Source of the DNA: Oscillospiraceae bacterium
Lineage (GTDB): Bacteria; Bacillota; Clostridia; Oscillospirales; Ruminococcaceae
NCBI GenBank assembly: GCA_018055565.1
Contig: JAGPHI010000047.1
Location: 1 to 6,694, forward strand
Direction of reading: 5' to 3'
Length of the DNA: 6,694 nucleotides
Below the pieces are notes generated by a model. It was not told where the DNA came from. It did not search any database and worked only from the letters and a program-made list of their open reading frames with translations. How positions within the stretch are numbered: the stretch's first letter is position 1; each line of letters opens with the position of its first letter. This document shows, in pieces, positions 6,328 to 6,694 of this stretch. The position numbers and the translations under genes were made by a program.

Positions 6328-6372
6328 CCTTTCTTTTATCGCATACTACGGATAGTTACAAGAAAAGAAAGG
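6328..6372 (+). promoter_or_regulatory. Inverted repeat enclosing the ribosome site of the DUF378 gene
   Basis: CCTTTCTTTT (6328-6337) is a perfect 10-bp complement of AAAAGAAAGG (6363-6372), and the second arm contains most of the AAAGGA Shine-Dalgarno. Inside lies a smaller stem ACTA-CGGA-TAGT (6345-6356). In the mRNA this could fold as a two-part hairpin that hides the ribosome site. The stem is mostly A-U pairs, so it might melt readily. A purine-rich SD opposite a chance pyrimidine run could also explain it. Confidence 0.4.
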
Positions 6373-6381
6373 AACCTTTGT

Positions 6382-6603
6382 ATGAATATTTTTTATAAAA
6401 TCTGTCTTGTGCTTTTAATTGTGGGCGGCTTGAACTGGGGCCTTGTTGGCATCTTCCAGTTTGACGCTGTGGCGTGGCTTTTCGGCGGCGCAGCAAGCTT
6501 TCTTTCGCGCGCAATTTTCACACTGGTGGGCGCGGCGGCCATTTGCTCGGTACCGGCGCTGTTTGCCACCGATTCGTGTGAGGGCACATCGGAAAAGCTG
6601 TAA
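6382..6603 (+). CDS. DUF378 family two-helix membrane protein
   Basis: 73 aa. The family signature IVGGLNWGLVGIFQFDAVAWLFGG lies near residues 13-36. Two hydrophobic spans (about 5-26 and 39-62) indicate two transmembrane helices joined by a short loop, with a short charged C-terminal tail (DSCEGTSEKL). B. subtilis YuzA belongs to this group; no function is known. The start at 6382 has AAAGGA with 8 nt spacing. It follows the DUF711 gene by 76 nt in the same direction. It may be read through from that operon or use its own promoter: TATAAA at 6320-6325 is a possible -10, but no convincing -35 is seen. The gene is closed by a strong terminator directly downstream. Confidence 0.92.
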   Translation: MNIFYKICLVLLIVGGLNWGLVGIFQFDAVAWLFGGAASFLSRAIFTLVGAAAICSVPALFATDSCEGTSEKL

Positions 6604-6610
6604 GCTTATC

Positions 6611-6655
6611 CAATATAAAAGGCGGTGCGCTATAAGCGCACCGCCTTTTATATTG
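6611..6655. terminator. Strong bidirectional Rho-independent terminator
   Basis: A perfect 21-bp stem (6611-6631 with 6635-6655) and a 3-nt ATA loop. The GC-rich core GGCGGTGCGC is flanked by AAAA/TTTT, so a U-run follows the core on either strand. It begins 8 nt after the DUF378 stop. Its symmetry would also serve a convergent gene arriving from the right, but the remaining 39 nt to the window end are too short to show one. Confidence 0.93.
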
Positions 6656-6694
6656 TTTATGTTTGCAAAATTGGGTTTTGCCGCTTTCTTTGCG

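Noticed and set aside
6320..6350. Sigma-E-like promoter (CATACTAC preceded by an ATA element) upstream of the DUF378 gene
   Set aside because: The match to CATACA-type -10 elements is incomplete and the -35 element is weak, so chance is a sufficient explanation.
6656..6694. End of a convergent minus-strand gene (a TAA at 6659-6657 is in one open frame)
   Set aside because: Only about a dozen codons would be visible, with no recognisable motif. The bidirectional terminator makes it possible but not supportable.

Overview
The window looks like a chromosomal segment of a spore-forming, anaerobic member of the Clostridia (Firmicutes) with roughly balanced GC. The main pointers are a stage II sporulation protein R gene, the non-mevalonate isoprenoid kinase IspE, a ferredoxin-type DUF362 protein, and the ACT-domain/DUF711 pair that is common in clostridia and streptococci. 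The species cannot be named from the sequence. I see no transposase, phage gene, CRISPR array, tRNA or rRNA.

The left two thirds (1-4214) is a minus-strand cluster. In transcription order it holds an Lrp/AsnC-type regulator, a class I/II PLP aminotransferase, a DUF362 protein with two C-terminal [4Fe-4S] ferredoxin motifs, ispE, and spoIIR, which runs off the left edge. The first four genes are stitched together by overlaps of 1, 4 and 13 nt, so they almost certainly form one translationally coupled transcript. A 133-nt gap with a hairpin separates ispE from spoIIR.

The region 4215-4535 is a divergent control region of about 320 nt. Toward lrp it carries a good sigma-A-like promoter (TTTACT-17-TATAAT) and a leader of about 165 nt packed with consecutive hairpins; the last one would occlude the lrp ribosome binding site. 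Toward the plus strand it carries an extended -10 promoter with a perfect 10-bp dyad directly upstream of it, a likely repressor or activator site.

The right third (4536-6655) is plus-strand. A small ACT-domain protein (UPF0237 type) is followed by a DUF711/UPF0210 'PFL family' protein. The 138-nt spacer between them is built almost entirely of a degenerate 7-nt repeat (consensus near RRTCAGA). A 73-aa two-helix DUF378 membrane protein follows, closed by a very strong 21-bp hairpin terminator.

A plausible reading is that an amino-acid-sensing Lrp regulator controls an aminotransferase operon and perhaps the divergent ACT/DUF711 operon. IspE and the ferredoxin protein travel with the aminotransferase operon. 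The functional links are inference; the overlaps, dyads and repeat array are directly visible. The most unusual elements are the heptamer array and the structured lrp leader.
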